Positions 26,592-34,878 of a stretch of DNA of 64,000 nt are shown here, piece after piece. How positions within the stretch are numbered: the stretch's first letter is position 1; each line of letters starts with the position of its first letter. This DNA is from Nonomuraea helvata (GTDB lineage Bacteria; Actinomycetota; Actinomycetes; Streptosporangiales; Streptosporangiaceae): NCBI RefSeq assembly GCF_039535785.1, contig NZ_BAAAXV010000001.1:1798001-1862000 (forward strand). The letters run 5' to 3'. The translations under genes were made by a program, and so were the position numbers. Below the pieces are notes generated by a model. That model made no database searches, was not told the origin of the DNA, and saw nothing but the letters and a program-made list of their open reading frames with translations.

Positions 26592-27263
26592 ATGTCAAGG
26601 GATCAACAGAACGAAGTTCCAATCGCTGAGCCGCTCCCCCGGGGGCGGCACGGGCTCTCGCCGGAGACCGTGCGGAGCTCGCAGCGCGAGCGGCTGATCG
26701 AGGCGATGCTGCAGCTGGTGGCGCGGCGCGGCTATGCCGCCACGACCGTGCCCGACGTGATCGCGGCGGCCCGGGTCTCACGCAACGCCTTCTACCAGCA
26801 GTTCGCCGACAAGGAGGCCTGTTTCCTCGCCCTGTGCGAACGCGACCTGCCTGAGCTGATCGAGGAGATCCGCACGGCCGCCGCCGCGCCGGACGACTGG
26901 CGAGCCGCGAACCTGCGCGGGCTACGGGCGTATCTGCGCTGGTGGCAGGGGCGCCCGGCCTACGCGCAGGCGTACTTCGTGGAGCTGCCGCGCGCGGGCG
27001 AGCGGGCGGTGGCCCAGCGCGACCGCGCCTACCATCCGTTCGTCGGCATGGTCACCGCCATGGCCGCCAGGGCCAGGCAGGCGGACCCCGCGCTGCCACC
27101 GCTGCCCGCCACGACCGCGCGGCTCATCGTGTACGGGGTCACGGCGTTCGTCGAGGCCGAGGTACGCGAGGGCCGGGTCACCGGCCTGCTGTCCTGGGCC
27201 GACGACCTGCAGGACTACATGGTCACGCTGCTCACCGCCGTCAGGACCGGCCCCGGCTCATGA
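26592..27263 (+). CDS. TetR-family transcriptional regulator
   Basis: A 223-residue regulator with helix-turn-helix RERLIEAMLQLVARRGYAAT then VPDVIAAARVSRNAFYQQFA (about residues 32-71). The C-terminal part (AQAYFVELPRAGERA) is typical of TetR proteins controlling lipid or ester metabolism. Divergent placement next to the hydrolase-peptidase operon suggests that it represses that operon and itself. No clear palindrome longer than 4-base arms is visible in the 70-base gap. Confidence 0.88.
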   Translation: MSRDQQNEVPIAEPLPRGRHGLSPETVRSSQRERLIEAMLQLVARRGYAATTVPDVIAAARVSRNAFYQQFADKEACFLALCERDLPELIEEIRTAAAAPDDWRAANLRGLRAYLRWWQGRPAYAQAYFVELPRAGERAVAQRDRAYHPFVGMVTAMAARARQADPALPPLPATTARLIVYGVTAFVEAEVREGRVTGLLSWADDLQDYMVTLLTAVRTGPGS

Positions 27264-27310
27264 AAGCGGCCCGCCGCGAGAGAAGCGGCGGGCCGCACAG
27301 GACAAGGCGG

Positions 27311-29080
27311 TCAGTTCTGGTCGAGGAAGCGTTGGGCCAGCGTGCGGCCCAAGGTCACCGCCTGGGAGTGGTTCTCGATGGTCTGGACCTTGGTGTCGGA
27401 GCCGGTGAAGACGATGTAGGTGACGCCGCTGTCGGTGCCGCCGTTGCTGGGGTCAGGGTTGATGCCCAGGTCGGCGGCCGTCCGGTAAGAGGCCTCGCCG
27501 ATGATGCCGCTCGGCCCCGTGTCGCCCATCACCGCGTACTCCACCTGCCCGTTGTAGACGATCGCCACCACGGTGCCGCAGCCGATGCCCTTGGTCCGGT
27601 AGTCCCAGATGGAGCTGGAGCTGGGCACCACCATGTACGCGAGCTGCGCCGCGTTGAGCGGCGAGTCGCCGCTGGTGTGGCAGAACGTGTCGGCCTGGAA
27701 GCAGCAGTCGGTGTCCTCGTTGCACTGCGACGTGCGGACTCCGTCGCAGTCGATGTCCATGTCGCCCTTCCAGAACACCGCGCCGGTCTTCTGGCACACC
27801 GCGACCGTCGCCGAGCTCACGTCGGAGTCCGTCTTGTACTTGCCGTTGGAGATCTGGTTGCACGACGTCACCTTCGCCAGGAGCTGGTCGGCCGTCGGGC
27901 CGGTGCCGCCGCCACCGCCGGTCGTGCCGCTGACCGCGGTGCTGTGCCCCGACTCGTTGCCGGCCGCGTCGAACGCGGTGACCGTGTACGTGTGCGTGGA
28001 CCCGGCGGCGAGCCCGCCGATCGTGGCGCCGGCGGTCGGCGTGGTGGTGACCACGGCCGTCCCCTCGTAGACGCGATAGCCGGTGACGGCCACGTTGTCG
28101 GTGGAGTCGGTCCAGGCCAGCGAGATGCTGGAGGCCGAGGTGCCGGTGACACGGACGCTCACGGGCACGGTCGGCGCCTGCCCGTCGGGGCCGCCGGGGC
28201 CGCTGACCGAGAGCCGGTCCACGTTCGGGCCGCCGTTGGCGGTGGTGGCGGTCGCGCGGACGGTGTTGACGCCGGCGTTCAGCGTGGCGGTGATCTGGGC
28301 GTCCGCCCAGGTGTCCCAGTTGGCGGTGGCGGGGAAGTCCCGCGTGATGGCCGTGCCGTTGACGTCGATGCTCATCGGGCGGTTGGTCGACGTTCCGTTG
28401 GCGTAGCGGATGGTGAGCGTGTGCGAACCGGAGTCGGCCACGTTGACCGTCCACTCGATGTAGCCGCCGGTCGTGTTGACGTAGTCGACGAAGCCGGAGC
28501 CGGTGTAGCCGGTGTGGTTGGTCGCCACCGCGGCCTGCGACAGCGTGGCGGCCTCCGCCTGGTACTCGGTCGCGGGCGCGTCGGCCACGGTGACCTCGAG
28601 GTAGTCGAGGTTGGGGTTGCCGCCCGAGTTCGCGGCGGTGAGGCGAATGGTGTTGTCGCCCGCGTTGAGCGTCGTGGTGAGGGTCGAGGTGGCCCACGTG
28701 GTCCAGGCCCCGGTGGCGGCGAACGAGCGGCCGGCCGAGACGACCGTGCCGTTCACCGAGACGTCCGCGGTGCGGGCGCCGGTCGTGCCGTTGGCGTAGC
28801 GGATGGCCAGCGTGGCGGTGCCCGCCACGGGCGCGTTGACCGTCCACTCCGTGTACGGGCCGGAGGCGTTGTCGCTGTTGACGAAGCCGGTTCCGGAGAA
28901 CCCGGCGTGGTTGGACTCGACGACGCCCTGCGAGATCGTCGCGTTCTCGGCCTCGTAGCGGACGGTCGCGGCCCGGGCGGGGAGCGCGACCAGCGCGGTG
29001 ACGGCGAGGCAGGCGGCGGCCAGGACGATCAGAGGGCGTAAGCGCGCGAAACGGGGTAAGCGCAGGCGTGGGGGGTGCAT
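27311..29080 (-). CDS. Secreted GH75 chitosanase with two CBM35 modules and FN3
   Basis: A 589-residue enzyme. The signal peptide (about residues 1-38) is followed by CBM35 modules at about residues 41-165 and 171-295, a fibronectin type III domain (about 300-390) and a GH75-type catalytic domain (about 405-589). The catalytic domain has VFWKGDMDIDCDG with the likely catalytic Asp and AVMGDTGPSGIIGEASY with the likely Glu, plus six or more Cys. GH75 enzymes cut chitosan; here the enzyme is in a pectin-like operon, so the true substrate could differ. The ATG follows AAGGAG. It is the last gene of the operon, 15 bases after the alpha-galactosidase gene. Confidence 0.85.
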   Translation of the reverse strand: MHPPRLRLPRFARLRPLIVLAAACLAVTALVALPARAATVRYEAENATISQGVVESNHAGFSGTGFVNSDNASGPYTEWTVNAPVAGTATLAIRYANGTTGARTADVSVNGTVVSAGRSFAATGAWTTWATSTLTTTLNAGDNTIRLTAANSGGNPNLDYLEVTVADAPATEYQAEAATLSQAAVATNHTGYTGSGFVDYVNTTGGYIEWTVNVADSGSHTLTIRYANGTSTNRPMSIDVNGTAITRDFPATANWDTWADAQITATLNAGVNTVRATATTANGGPNVDRLSVSGPGGPDGQAPTVPVSVRVTGTSASSISLAWTDSTDNVAVTGYRVYEGTAVVTTTPTAGATIGGLAAGSTHTYTVTAFDAAGNESGHSTAVSGTTGGGGGTGPTADQLLAKVTSCNQISNGKYKTDSDVSSATVAVCQKTGAVFWKGDMDIDCDGVRTSQCNEDTDCCFQADTFCHTSGDSPLNAAQLAYMVVPSSSSIWDYRTKGIGCGTVVAIVYNGQVEYAVMGDTGPSGIIGEASYRTAADLGINPDPSNGGTDSGVTYIVFTGSDTKVQTIENHSQAVTLGRTLAQRFLDQN

Positions 29081-29095
29081 GGGCGCTCCTTCCGG

Positions 29096-30796
29096 TCAGG
29101 AGAGGTCGAGGTAGTCGACGTTGGGGCCGCCGTTGGCGGTGGTGGCGGTGGCTCGGACGGTGTTGGCGCCGGCCTGCAGGGACACGGTGAACGTGGCGTC
29201 CGCCCAGGTGTCCCAGTCGCCGGTGCCGGGGAAGTCCCGCGTGGTGGTGGTGCCGTTGACGTCGATGGTCATCGGGCGGTTGGTCGACGTTCCGTTGGCG
29301 TAACGCAGGGTGAGTGTGGCGGTTCCGGCCGAGGCGGCGTTCACCGTGAACTCCACGTACGAGCCCACCACGTTGTCGCCGTTGACGAAGCCCGTCCCGG
29401 AGTAGCCCGCGTGGTTGGACTCGGCGGCGCCCTGCGAGATCGTCGCGTCCTCGGCCTCGTACCGCTGTCCCGCGCTGGGCCGTACCCGGATGAGGCGGGT
29501 CTCGCCGGGCCGTAACGTGGCGCTGTAGGAGGAGCTGACGGTGCCCTCCGACGCGCCCGACCACAGGTTCGTGACCGCCGCCGGTCCGCTGAAGCCCACC
29601 TGTGACCAGGTGACGCTCACCGTGGAGGTGCCCGACGTGCCGGTGTTGTAGAGCGCGACGATGTAGTCGCCGTTCGACTCCCGCTTGCGCCACACCTGGT
29701 TGACGCCGCTGTTGACGACGCGCTGCGCGGCGACGCCGTCCTGGTTGACCGCGATGAGCCGGTCGTTCTTCAGCATCGCCAGGTCCACCGAGGTGAGCGC
29801 GGTCAGGTCGGTGCCGAGCAGCAGCGGGCTCCCGGCCATCGCCCAGTGCGTCATGTGCGAGCGGCGCTGGTCGGCGGTGAGCCCGACCTGGTCGCCGTTG
29901 CCGATCTGCAGCGAGTCGTAGTCGTTCCACCCGCCGGGACCGGCGTACTGCTGCCAGGAGGCGGCCGAGTTGAACCGGCTCACGACGTGCGACCAGTCGG
30001 TCAGCGGGTAGCCGCTGCCGTTCGGCCCCGAGCCGCAGTAGCACTCGACGTCGCCCTGGGTGCGCCAGCTGTTGGCCAGCCGCTTCCAGGTGGTGGCCTG
30101 GGCGATCGGCAGGTTGTTGGAGAGCGCGAAGTTGATCGGCCGGCCGGTCTGGCGCAGCGCCTTGTCCCACGCCTCCACGTCGGCGACCGTGGTCGCGTCC
30201 ACGCCGTCGATCTTGAGGTAGTCCACGCCCCACGAGGCCATCTGGTTGGCCCACGAGTTGATGAACGCCTGCGCGCCCGGGTGGGAGTACTTGAGCCGGT
30301 ACATGTTCTTGCAGTTGTAGTTCTTGTGCGTCTGCGTCGTGTCCGCGATGTCCTGCGCGTGGTACGACGTGCCCTCGATCGGCTTGTTGGCGGTGACGGC
30401 GTTCTTCGCGATGCCGGGGGTGACGTAGAAGCCGAACTTCAGCCCCTTGGCGTGCACGTAGTCGGCCAGCGCCTTGATCCCGGACGGGAACTTGGCGGTG
30501 TCGACCGCCCAGCGGCCGTAATTGTCGACGACGAAGCCGTTGGAGTCGCACTTCTGGTAGAAGTCGTCGAGGTTGACGTAGACGTAGCCCTTGTCGGCCA
30601 GGCCGCTGCTGACCAGCGCGTCCGCCTGCGCCTTCATCTTGGTCTCGTCGGGCCAGCGGCGGACGAAGCTCCAGCTGCTCCAGCCCATCGCGGGCCTGAT
30701 CGACAGCCCGTTGTCCGAGGCGGCGGCCGGAGCGGCCCCGGCGGGGACGGCCAGGCACGCGCCGACGAGCGCCACAGCCGCGAGTGCGCCCTTCAT
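29096..30796 (-). CDS. Secreted GH27 alpha-galactosidase with CBM35
   Basis: A 566-residue enzyme. The signal peptide covers about residues 1-26. The GH27 barrel starts with RPAMGWSSWSF (about residue 34); the nucleophile is Asp197 in VDYLKIDGVD and the second acid is the Asp of GPGGWNDYDSL. A beta-sandwich domain follows, then a C-terminal CBM35 from about residue 445. It would remove terminal alpha-galactose (or beta-arabinopyranose, which some GH27 members take) from polysaccharide side chains. ATG overlaps the stop of the fucosidase-like gene (ATGA), and GGGAGG precedes it. Confidence 0.9.
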   Translation of the reverse strand: MKGALAAVALVGACLAVPAGAAPAAASDNGLSIRPAMGWSSWSFVRRWPDETKMKAQADALVSSGLADKGYVYVNLDDFYQKCDSNGFVVDNYGRWAVDTAKFPSGIKALADYVHAKGLKFGFYVTPGIAKNAVTANKPIEGTSYHAQDIADTTQTHKNYNCKNMYRLKYSHPGAQAFINSWANQMASWGVDYLKIDGVDATTVADVEAWDKALRQTGRPINFALSNNLPIAQATTWKRLANSWRTQGDVECYCGSGPNGSGYPLTDWSHVVSRFNSAASWQQYAGPGGWNDYDSLQIGNGDQVGLTADQRRSHMTHWAMAGSPLLLGTDLTALTSVDLAMLKNDRLIAVNQDGVAAQRVVNSGVNQVWRKRESNGDYIVALYNTGTSGTSTVSVTWSQVGFSGPAAVTNLWSGASEGTVSSSYSATLRPGETRLIRVRPSAGQRYEAEDATISQGAAESNHAGYSGTGFVNGDNVVGSYVEFTVNAASAGTATLTLRYANGTSTNRPMTIDVNGTTTTRDFPGTGDWDTWADATFTVSLQAGANTVRATATTANGGPNVDYLDLS

Positions 30797-32925
30797 GAGA
30801 CACCTCCCGTGGTGACGTCGATGTAGTCGAGGTTCGGGTTGCCGCCGTCCGTCGTCGCGGTCACCCGCAACGTGTTCACGCCGGCATTGAGCGAGACGGT
30901 GAACGTGTCGGTCGTCCAGGTGGTCCAGTCACCGGTGCCGGCGTAGTCGCGGGCCTGGGCGGCGCCGCCGTTCACGCTGATGGCCGCCGGCCGGTTGGTC
31001 GACGTTCCATTGGCGTAGCGCAACGCGATCGTGGCGGTTCCGGCCGCGGGCGCGTTCACGGAGAACTCCACGTACGAGCCCGTCACGTTGTCGCCGTTGA
31101 CGAACCCCGTCCCCGAGTAGCCCGCGTGGTTGGACTCGGCCACGCCCTGCGAGATCGTCGCGTTCTCGGCCTCGTAGCGGGTGCCGGACGGGGCGCTTCC
31201 GCCCGCGTACTGGCCGCCGACCCACGCCTCGTCCACCCGCCAGCGGGCGACGCCGTGGTGCCCGGTCTTGCTGAGCCGGACATAACGGGCGGTGACGGCG
31301 CTCAGGTCGATGAACTGCACGCCGCGCGCGTTCGGGACGGTCCCGGTCTTGATCGCGCTCCCCCAGCTCGAGCCGTCGTCGCTGACGTGCACCTGGTAGC
31401 CGGAGATCCGCGCGGAGCCGGACGGCGGGTAGACGGTGGAGTCCTCCCGCTGGTTGACCGCGAGGTACTGGATGCGCTTGGCGGAACCCAGGTCGAAGGT
31501 GAGCCGCGCGGGCTCGGCGGCGTTGCTGTCCCAGTAGGTCAGATAGTCGCCGTCGCCCGCCGCCGCCGCGCCGTGGCCGCTGGTGGACGAGCTCGCCGAG
31601 AGCGTGACGCCGGTGTAGATCCCCTGGCGGCCGCTCGAGATCACCTTGAAGACCGTGTCGTAGGTGTCCCAGCTGCTGATGCCGCTCAGCGTCAGCGTCC
31701 CGCCCGACTGCGTGAACGCGACGGGCGCGCCGGTGCGCAGGTTCGTCACCGAGGTGATCCGGTAGCCGTTGTCCCGCAGCGACAGCGTGCTGCCGGACGG
31801 CGGCGTGAGCACGTGGACGTAGTGCCGGTCGGGGTCGTTCTTGGCGATCGTGGTCACGCCGTGCGCGCCGTTGTTCCAGAAGCCCGGCTTGAGCCCGCCG
31901 AACATGTAGCCGCCGCCCTCGGTGCCGCCGAGCGACTCCCAGATGGCCGAGAGGTAGGTGTTCGCGAAGTTGTTGAAGTCGGCCTGCTGGGCGGGGAAGC
32001 GGCCGTTGACCATGGCGGTCTCGGCCATGAGCGCCTTGACCGACGAGCCGGCGTTCGCGATGAGCCGGCCGAGCGTGAGCTTGCGGTCCACGGCCTGGTC
32101 GGAGCCGCCGTACCACCAGGGACCGCCGGTGGGCAGCTTGAAGTCGGCCTCGATCAGCCGCGGCAGCGCGGTGTAGACCGCCTGCGGGTAGTCGTACGAC
32201 GGCGTCATGCCGGTCTTCTGCTCGTTGCTGATCATGTCCATGATCGGCGTGTCTTCGTTGTTGTTCGAGATCGTCATGTCGGGGCGCTGCTGGTAGATCT
32301 TGGCGTAGAGGTCGTTGCGCTCCCAATAGGCGTTGTCGTTGTCGATCCAGAACCCGGCCAGCTTCGGGTAGCGCTTCATCTGCTCGAAGAACTGCAGGTA
32401 GCTGAACTCGCCGAACCCGTCGCGGGTGGTCAGGTCCACGCTGTGGCCGACGTAGCTGGAGAAGGCCGAGGAGTTGAGCCAGTCGCCGGAGCTGAGCCCC
32501 TCGTTGTGCCACTGCGGGTCGTCGGTCATGTAGTTGATGACCTTCAGCCCCTGCGCGTCCGCGGTGTCGATCAACTCGCCGAGGAAGTCCCGCGTGGTGC
32601 GGCAGGAGCCGGGGATCTCGCTCGGGTACGGCCGGGCGTACCCGAGCCTGCTGTGGAAGGTGGCCAGCACGATGTACTGGGCGTGCAGCTTCTTGGCCTC
32701 GTTCACCCAGTAGGAGGCGCTCCAGCCGCCGTTGGTGACGTCGGCCTCCCACCCGCTGCAACTGGTGTGCTGCGGCGAGGTCCGCTCGCCCCAGTGGAGG
32801 AAGAGCCCGGCGATCGAGTTGCGCAGGAACGCCTGGCGCGGATGCTGCAGGTCGGCCCGCGCCGGAACGGCGGTGAGGAGGCCGAGCAGGAGCGCTAGGA
32901 CGGCGAGCGTCGCCGTGCGTTTCAT
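30793..32925 (-). CDS. Secreted GH29-like alpha-L-fucosidase with CBM32 and CBM35
   Basis: A 710-residue enzyme. The signal peptide ends near residue 24 (VPARA). The catalytic part resembles GH29: LFLHWGERTSP at residue 41, ATFHSRLGYARPYPSE, and the likely nucleophile Asp195 in GFWIDNDNAY. An F5/8-type (CBM32) module lies at about residues 440-575 (WDSNAAEPARLTFDLGSAKR), then a CBM35 from about 585. The general acid of GH29 is poorly conserved and I cannot assign it. Fucose is a known side-chain sugar of rhamnogalacturonan and xyloglucan. It lies between the GH28 and GH27 genes in one operon. Confidence 0.78.
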   Translation of the reverse strand: MKRTATLAVLALLLGLLTAVPARADLQHPRQAFLRNSIAGLFLHWGERTSPQHTSCSGWEADVTNGGWSASYWVNEAKKLHAQYIVLATFHSRLGYARPYPSEIPGSCRTTRDFLGELIDTADAQGLKVINYMTDDPQWHNEGLSSGDWLNSSAFSSYVGHSVDLTTRDGFGEFSYLQFFEQMKRYPKLAGFWIDNDNAYWERNDLYAKIYQQRPDMTISNNNEDTPIMDMISNEQKTGMTPSYDYPQAVYTALPRLIEADFKLPTGGPWWYGGSDQAVDRKLTLGRLIANAGSSVKALMAETAMVNGRFPAQQADFNNFANTYLSAIWESLGGTEGGGYMFGGLKPGFWNNGAHGVTTIAKNDPDRHYVHVLTPPSGSTLSLRDNGYRITSVTNLRTGAPVAFTQSGGTLTLSGISSWDTYDTVFKVISSGRQGIYTGVTLSASSSTSGHGAAAAGDGDYLTYWDSNAAEPARLTFDLGSAKRIQYLAVNQREDSTVYPPSGSARISGYQVHVSDDGSSWGSAIKTGTVPNARGVQFIDLSAVTARYVRLSKTGHHGVARWRVDEAWVGGQYAGGSAPSGTRYEAENATISQGVAESNHAGYSGTGFVNGDNVTGSYVEFSVNAPAAGTATIALRYANGTSTNRPAAISVNGGAAQARDYAGTGDWTTWTTDTFTVSLNAGVNTLRVTATTDGGNPNLDYIDVTTGGVS

Positions 32926-32937
32926 GGTGTGCGTCTC

Positions 32938-34878
32938 CTATGGTTCGGGGGTGAACGCGGGGTCGCTGGAGATGGCCACCCGGTCGAGGCGGGCGCCGTC
33001 CTCGCGGTAGGCGAAGGTGATCGTGCGCGCTCCGGCCGCCAGGTCGTACGTGACGGGCAGCTTGGCCCAGTGCCAGGAGGTGCCGATCGGGATGTTGTTC
33101 CAGTTGCTCCATGTTCCTGTGCCGGAGCGCGCCCAGAACGAGTCGTCACCGTCGTTGGCGGCGATCACCCGGGCCCAGACGGCGAAGGTGCCGCCGCGCG
33201 GGAGGTCGAACGCGAGCGTGGCCCAGCCGGTGGCGGGCGCGCTGGACTTGCTGTTGTTGCCCGCGGCCACGGTCACGTACGAGCCGCCGGACGCAGCGGT
33301 GTCGGCCGCCGTCTGCATCGGCGCGGTGATCGTGCCGGACTCCGCCTCGGCGTACAGGCTGACCGGGTCCTCACCGATGGGCGTGGAGTTGGTGGCCCGC
33401 ACACGCAGCGCGCCGCCGGAGGTGTCGGCGCTGTCGCGCACGGCGTAGCCGTTGACGCCGCTGAACCCGGCGTCGTACGCGCTGCCGCTGCCGCGCTGCG
33501 CGACGACGCCGTTCAGTTGGACGTTGGAGGCGTCGTCGGCGATGACGTACGGCCGGTTGTCGTTCTCGTCGAACCGGGTCTCGCCGTTGAGCGTGATGCC
33601 GGTGGCGTGCCGGATCCAGTAGCCGTACGAGGGGCGCGCGCCGTAGTCGCGCGGCGGGTACGTGGTGAGATACTCGCCCGGCACCCTGCTCGCCTCCGAG
33701 GCCGGGTGGCCGCCGGGGACCGTGAGGTCGACGTTCTGGAACGTGATGCCGGGGCCCAGGTCCACGGACGGCGTGCCGGTCAGCGTGCTGGTGTAGTCGG
33801 ACGCGCCGACCGTGCCGGTGACCACGGGCGCCGTGAGGTCGGTCCCGGTGACGTTCGAGATCGTGATGTTCCGGATCCGTCCGGCGGGCGGCGAGCCGGG
33901 GCAGCGCTTCCGCTCACCGATCTTGAAGAAGAAGGGCGACGTGGTCTTGGTGAGCGTCACGTTGTCGTAGTGGACGTCCTCGATGACCGCGCCGTCCATG
34001 GAGACGATGCCGATGCCGGCCTTGCCGGCGCCCAGCACGGTGATGTTCTCGAACCGGAAGTCGCGGAAGCTGCCGCAGGTCTCCGAGCCGAACTGCAGCG
34101 CGTTGTTCTCGTGCGAGTAGACGGTGGTGTCGCGCACGCGGACGTTCTGGCTGGTGTAGGTGTGGCCGAGGGCGTAGTCGCTCTTGAACACCAGGGCGTC
34201 GTCGCTCGCCTCGATGCGGCTGTTGGTGACGGTGACGTTCCAGCTGTTGATCAGGTTGATGCCGTCGCGCACGCCGCTGCCGGCGTAGACCGTCTTCAGG
34301 TTGTCGATCGTGATGTCGTGGCAGCCGTTGATCAGCGCGCCGAAGTGGCCGCCGCGCCGGAACGTGACCCCGGTCAGGCTGATGTCGGAGCACTCGGTGA
34401 GCGTGAGCGCCTTGTCGGCCTCGCCGGAGTCCGGGTTACCGGTGATCAGGTTGCCGTCGCCGTCGATCGTGCCGGTGCCGGTGAGGTGGAAGTCGGTGAT
34501 GCCGCTGCCCCACATGAGCGAGTTGTGAAAGTGGCTGTGGCCGTAGTCCTGGTAGTCGTCGTTCGCGTTGGACTCGGGCGCGTCCATCCCGCTGCCCGCC
34601 GCCAGGAGGGTGGCGCCGGCGTCGAGCCTGAGCGTGACGTGCGACTTCAGGTGGATCGTCCGGGCCCGGTAGCGGCCGGAGGGGAAGACCACGGTGCCGC
34701 CTGGGGCGGCGCTCGCGGCGTTGATCGCGCGGTCGATGGCGTCGTCGTCATTGGTCGAGCCGTTGCCCGTGGCGCCGTAGTCGCGCACGTTGAACTCGGC
34801 GGCCGCTTCTGCTGGGAGTGGCACGGCTCCGAGCAGGGCGAGGGCGCACACCAGCAAGGCCCGGGCGAGCGGTTTCAT
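32938..34878 (-). CDS. Secreted GH28-family pectin hydrolase with C-terminal CBM-like domain
   Basis: A 646-residue right-handed beta-helix protein. A signal peptide (residues 1-26) precedes FNVRDYGATGNGSTNDDDAI (from residue 29), typical of GH28. The polygalacturonase-type acids are Asp205 (VRDGINLINS) and Asp226-Asp227 (ASDDALVFKSD). The usual GHG is replaced by a variant near ENNALQFGSE, so specificity is uncertain. The last 140 residues form a beta-sandwich (LYAEAESGTITAPMQ) unlike the other CBM35 copies. ATG 34878 overlaps the preceding stop (ATGA). Expected to cut homogalacturonan or rhamnogalacturonan outside the cell. Confidence 0.82.
   Translation of the reverse strand: MKPLARALLVCALALLGAVPLPAEAAAEFNVRDYGATGNGSTNDDDAIDRAINAASAAPGGTVVFPSGRYRARTIHLKSHVTLRLDAGATLLAAGSGMDAPESNANDDYQDYGHSHFHNSLMWGSGITDFHLTGTGTIDGDGNLITGNPDSGEADKALTLTECSDISLTGVTFRRGGHFGALINGCHDITIDNLKTVYAGSGVRDGINLINSWNVTVTNSRIEASDDALVFKSDYALGHTYTSQNVRVRDTTVYSHENNALQFGSETCGSFRDFRFENITVLGAGKAGIGIVSMDGAVIEDVHYDNVTLTKTTSPFFFKIGERKRCPGSPPAGRIRNITISNVTGTDLTAPVVTGTVGASDYTSTLTGTPSVDLGPGITFQNVDLTVPGGHPASEASRVPGEYLTTYPPRDYGARPSYGYWIRHATGITLNGETRFDENDNRPYVIADDASNVQLNGVVAQRGSGSAYDAGFSGVNGYAVRDSADTSGGALRVRATNSTPIGEDPVSLYAEAESGTITAPMQTAADTAASGGSYVTVAAGNNSKSSAPATGWATLAFDLPRGGTFAVWARVIAANDGDDSFWARSGTGTWSNWNNIPIGTSWHWAKLPVTYDLAAGARTITFAYREDGARLDRVAISSDPAFTPEP

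Noticed and set aside
27453..30803. A minus-strand frame of over 1100 codons across the GH75 and GH27 genes
   Set aside because: It is the GC-rich shadow of the real genes in another frame: Arg/His/Gly-rich with no domain.
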